A stretch of 5,648 nt of DNA from Lachnospiraceae bacterium (lineage in GTDB: Bacteria; Bacillota; Clostridia; Lachnospirales; Lachnospiraceae). The number at the start of each line of letters is the position of its first letter. The stretch's first letter is position 1. Below are positions 5,359 through 5,648 of the stretch, piece after piece. A program made the translations under genes and the position numbers. The stretch spans positions 1 through 5,648 of the forward strand of contig JAGCCY010000095.1 of the NCBI GenBank assembly GCA_017651385.1. Reading direction: 5' to 3'. The notes beneath the pieces are model-generated. The model ran no database searches, was not told the origin of the DNA, and worked only from the letters and a program-made list of their open reading frames with translations.

Positions 5359-5648
5359 CTCTTTCCCTCCTTAAAGGGCACTCGCCCAGCATTTCGGCGG
5401 AATATTCACGCCTGTCTCTACACTTGTCACTATTCCACACGCTGTCCCAGTCATCGGTTAAGATATTGCCCATGACATCATCAGAAAGCCAGCTCTGACA
5501 GGGAACAATGTTTCCCGAAGGGGTGATCGCCATATTGGAAAGGCAGGCTCCGCAGGAGGGAGCCGGTATATTGAGCTCGTCAAAGACCTCCTGAGGGATC
5601 CAGCCGGGAGATGTGAACGCGATCTCCATCCCGTTCTCGTGGCAGAAA
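5348..5648 (-). CDS. Partial radical SAM/SPASM-domain enzyme, C-terminal part
   Basis: The frame stays open to the right edge; the first visible residues are FCHENG before the internal Met at 5629, so the true start lies beyond the window. About 99 residues are visible. Counting from that Met, Cys26-x2-Cys29 in 'PSCGACLSNMA' is followed by 'PSGNIVPCQSW' with Cys44, 'MGNIL' and 'WDSVW', then Cys70 and Cys84 in 'GECPLRR'. The order CxxC, G-x3-PC, GN-hydrophobic, W, C, CP is that of SPASM-type C-terminal domains, which hold auxiliary iron-sulfur clusters in radical SAM peptide and protein maturases. The CxxxCxxC radical SAM core is not visible, so the class rests on this domain alone. The stop at 5348 lies 11 bases inside the next gene, and the ribosome binding site of that gene is encoded by the 'LRRE' codons here. 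The likely substrate is the Cys-rich tail of that neighbour. Confidence 0.75.
   Translation of the reverse strand, partial: FCHENGMEIAFTSPGWIPQEVFDELNIPAPSCGACLSNMAITPSGNIVPCQSWLSDDVMGNILTDDWDSVWNSDKCRDRREYSAEMLGECPLRRERDEK
5365..5372 (-). promoter_or_regulatory. Strong ribosome binding site inside the upstream SPASM gene
   Basis: AAGGAGGG (5372-5365, minus strand) is 6 bases from the ATG at 5358 and lies in the final codons of the upstream gene, whose stop at 5350-5348 comes after this start. The near-perfect site and the overlap favour coupled but strong translation of the membrane protein, as expected when the substrate is needed in excess of the enzyme. Confidence 0.85.

Noticed and set aside
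5348..5629. A complete 93-residue protein starting at the Met at 5629
   Set aside because: The frame continues upstream to the window edge with FCHENG, no ribosome binding site precedes 5629, and a SPASM domain is normally the C-terminal part of a longer enzyme.

Overview
The window reads as an accessory or housekeeping junction from a low-to-moderate GC Firmicute, most likely a Lachnospiraceae-type clostridium (Butyrivibrio and its relatives come to mind). Evidence for this is the strong AGGAGG-type ribosome binding sites, the clostridial 'GGGTAGHVTPN' form of MurG, the small four-cysteine TSCPD protein, a LacI-type sensor domain without a DNA-binding head, and a single-membrane-span protein ending in a Cys-Ala tail. 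The taxonomic call is inference, with no marker gene to confirm it.

Layout. Positions 1-890 (minus strand) hold the first 296 residues of a cytoplasmic protein with a periplasmic-binding-protein-like (LacI/GalR sensor) domain; it runs off the left edge. A divergent intergenic region (891-1050) carries a recognisable promoter in each direction. A plus-strand operon follows: pgi (1051-2634), a TSCPD/TIGR03905-type small protein (2650-2898) and murG (2909-3976), with gaps of 15 and 10 bases. It ends at a perfect 13-bp hairpin with T-runs on both strands (4026-4058), which also serves the convergent minus-strand genes.

The right third (4069-5648, minus strand) is a two-gene unit. The upstream gene, cut by the right edge, is the C-terminal SPASM-like cysteine domain of a probable radical SAM enzyme. 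It overlaps by 11 bases the start of a 429-residue protein with, in order, a signal peptide, an extracellular domain, a Tyr-Asp repeat, a membrane segment, a zinc ribbon, a Ser run, a Cys/Ala/His-rich segment with nine Cys in 28 residues (including CACACACACA), a GGGRAGC motif and a six-lysine end.

How the genes work together. Pgi makes fructose-6-phosphate, the precursor of UDP-GlcNAc, and MurG uses UDP-GlcNAc to finish lipid II, so the operon plausibly links central sugar flux to cell-wall synthesis. In the right-hand pair, tight coupling of a SPASM-type enzyme to a protein with a repetitive Cys-Ala tail suggests that the enzyme modifies the tail, or installs a metal or thioether feature in it. 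This is the best candidate here for an undescribed system, and it rests on gene order and motif recognition only.
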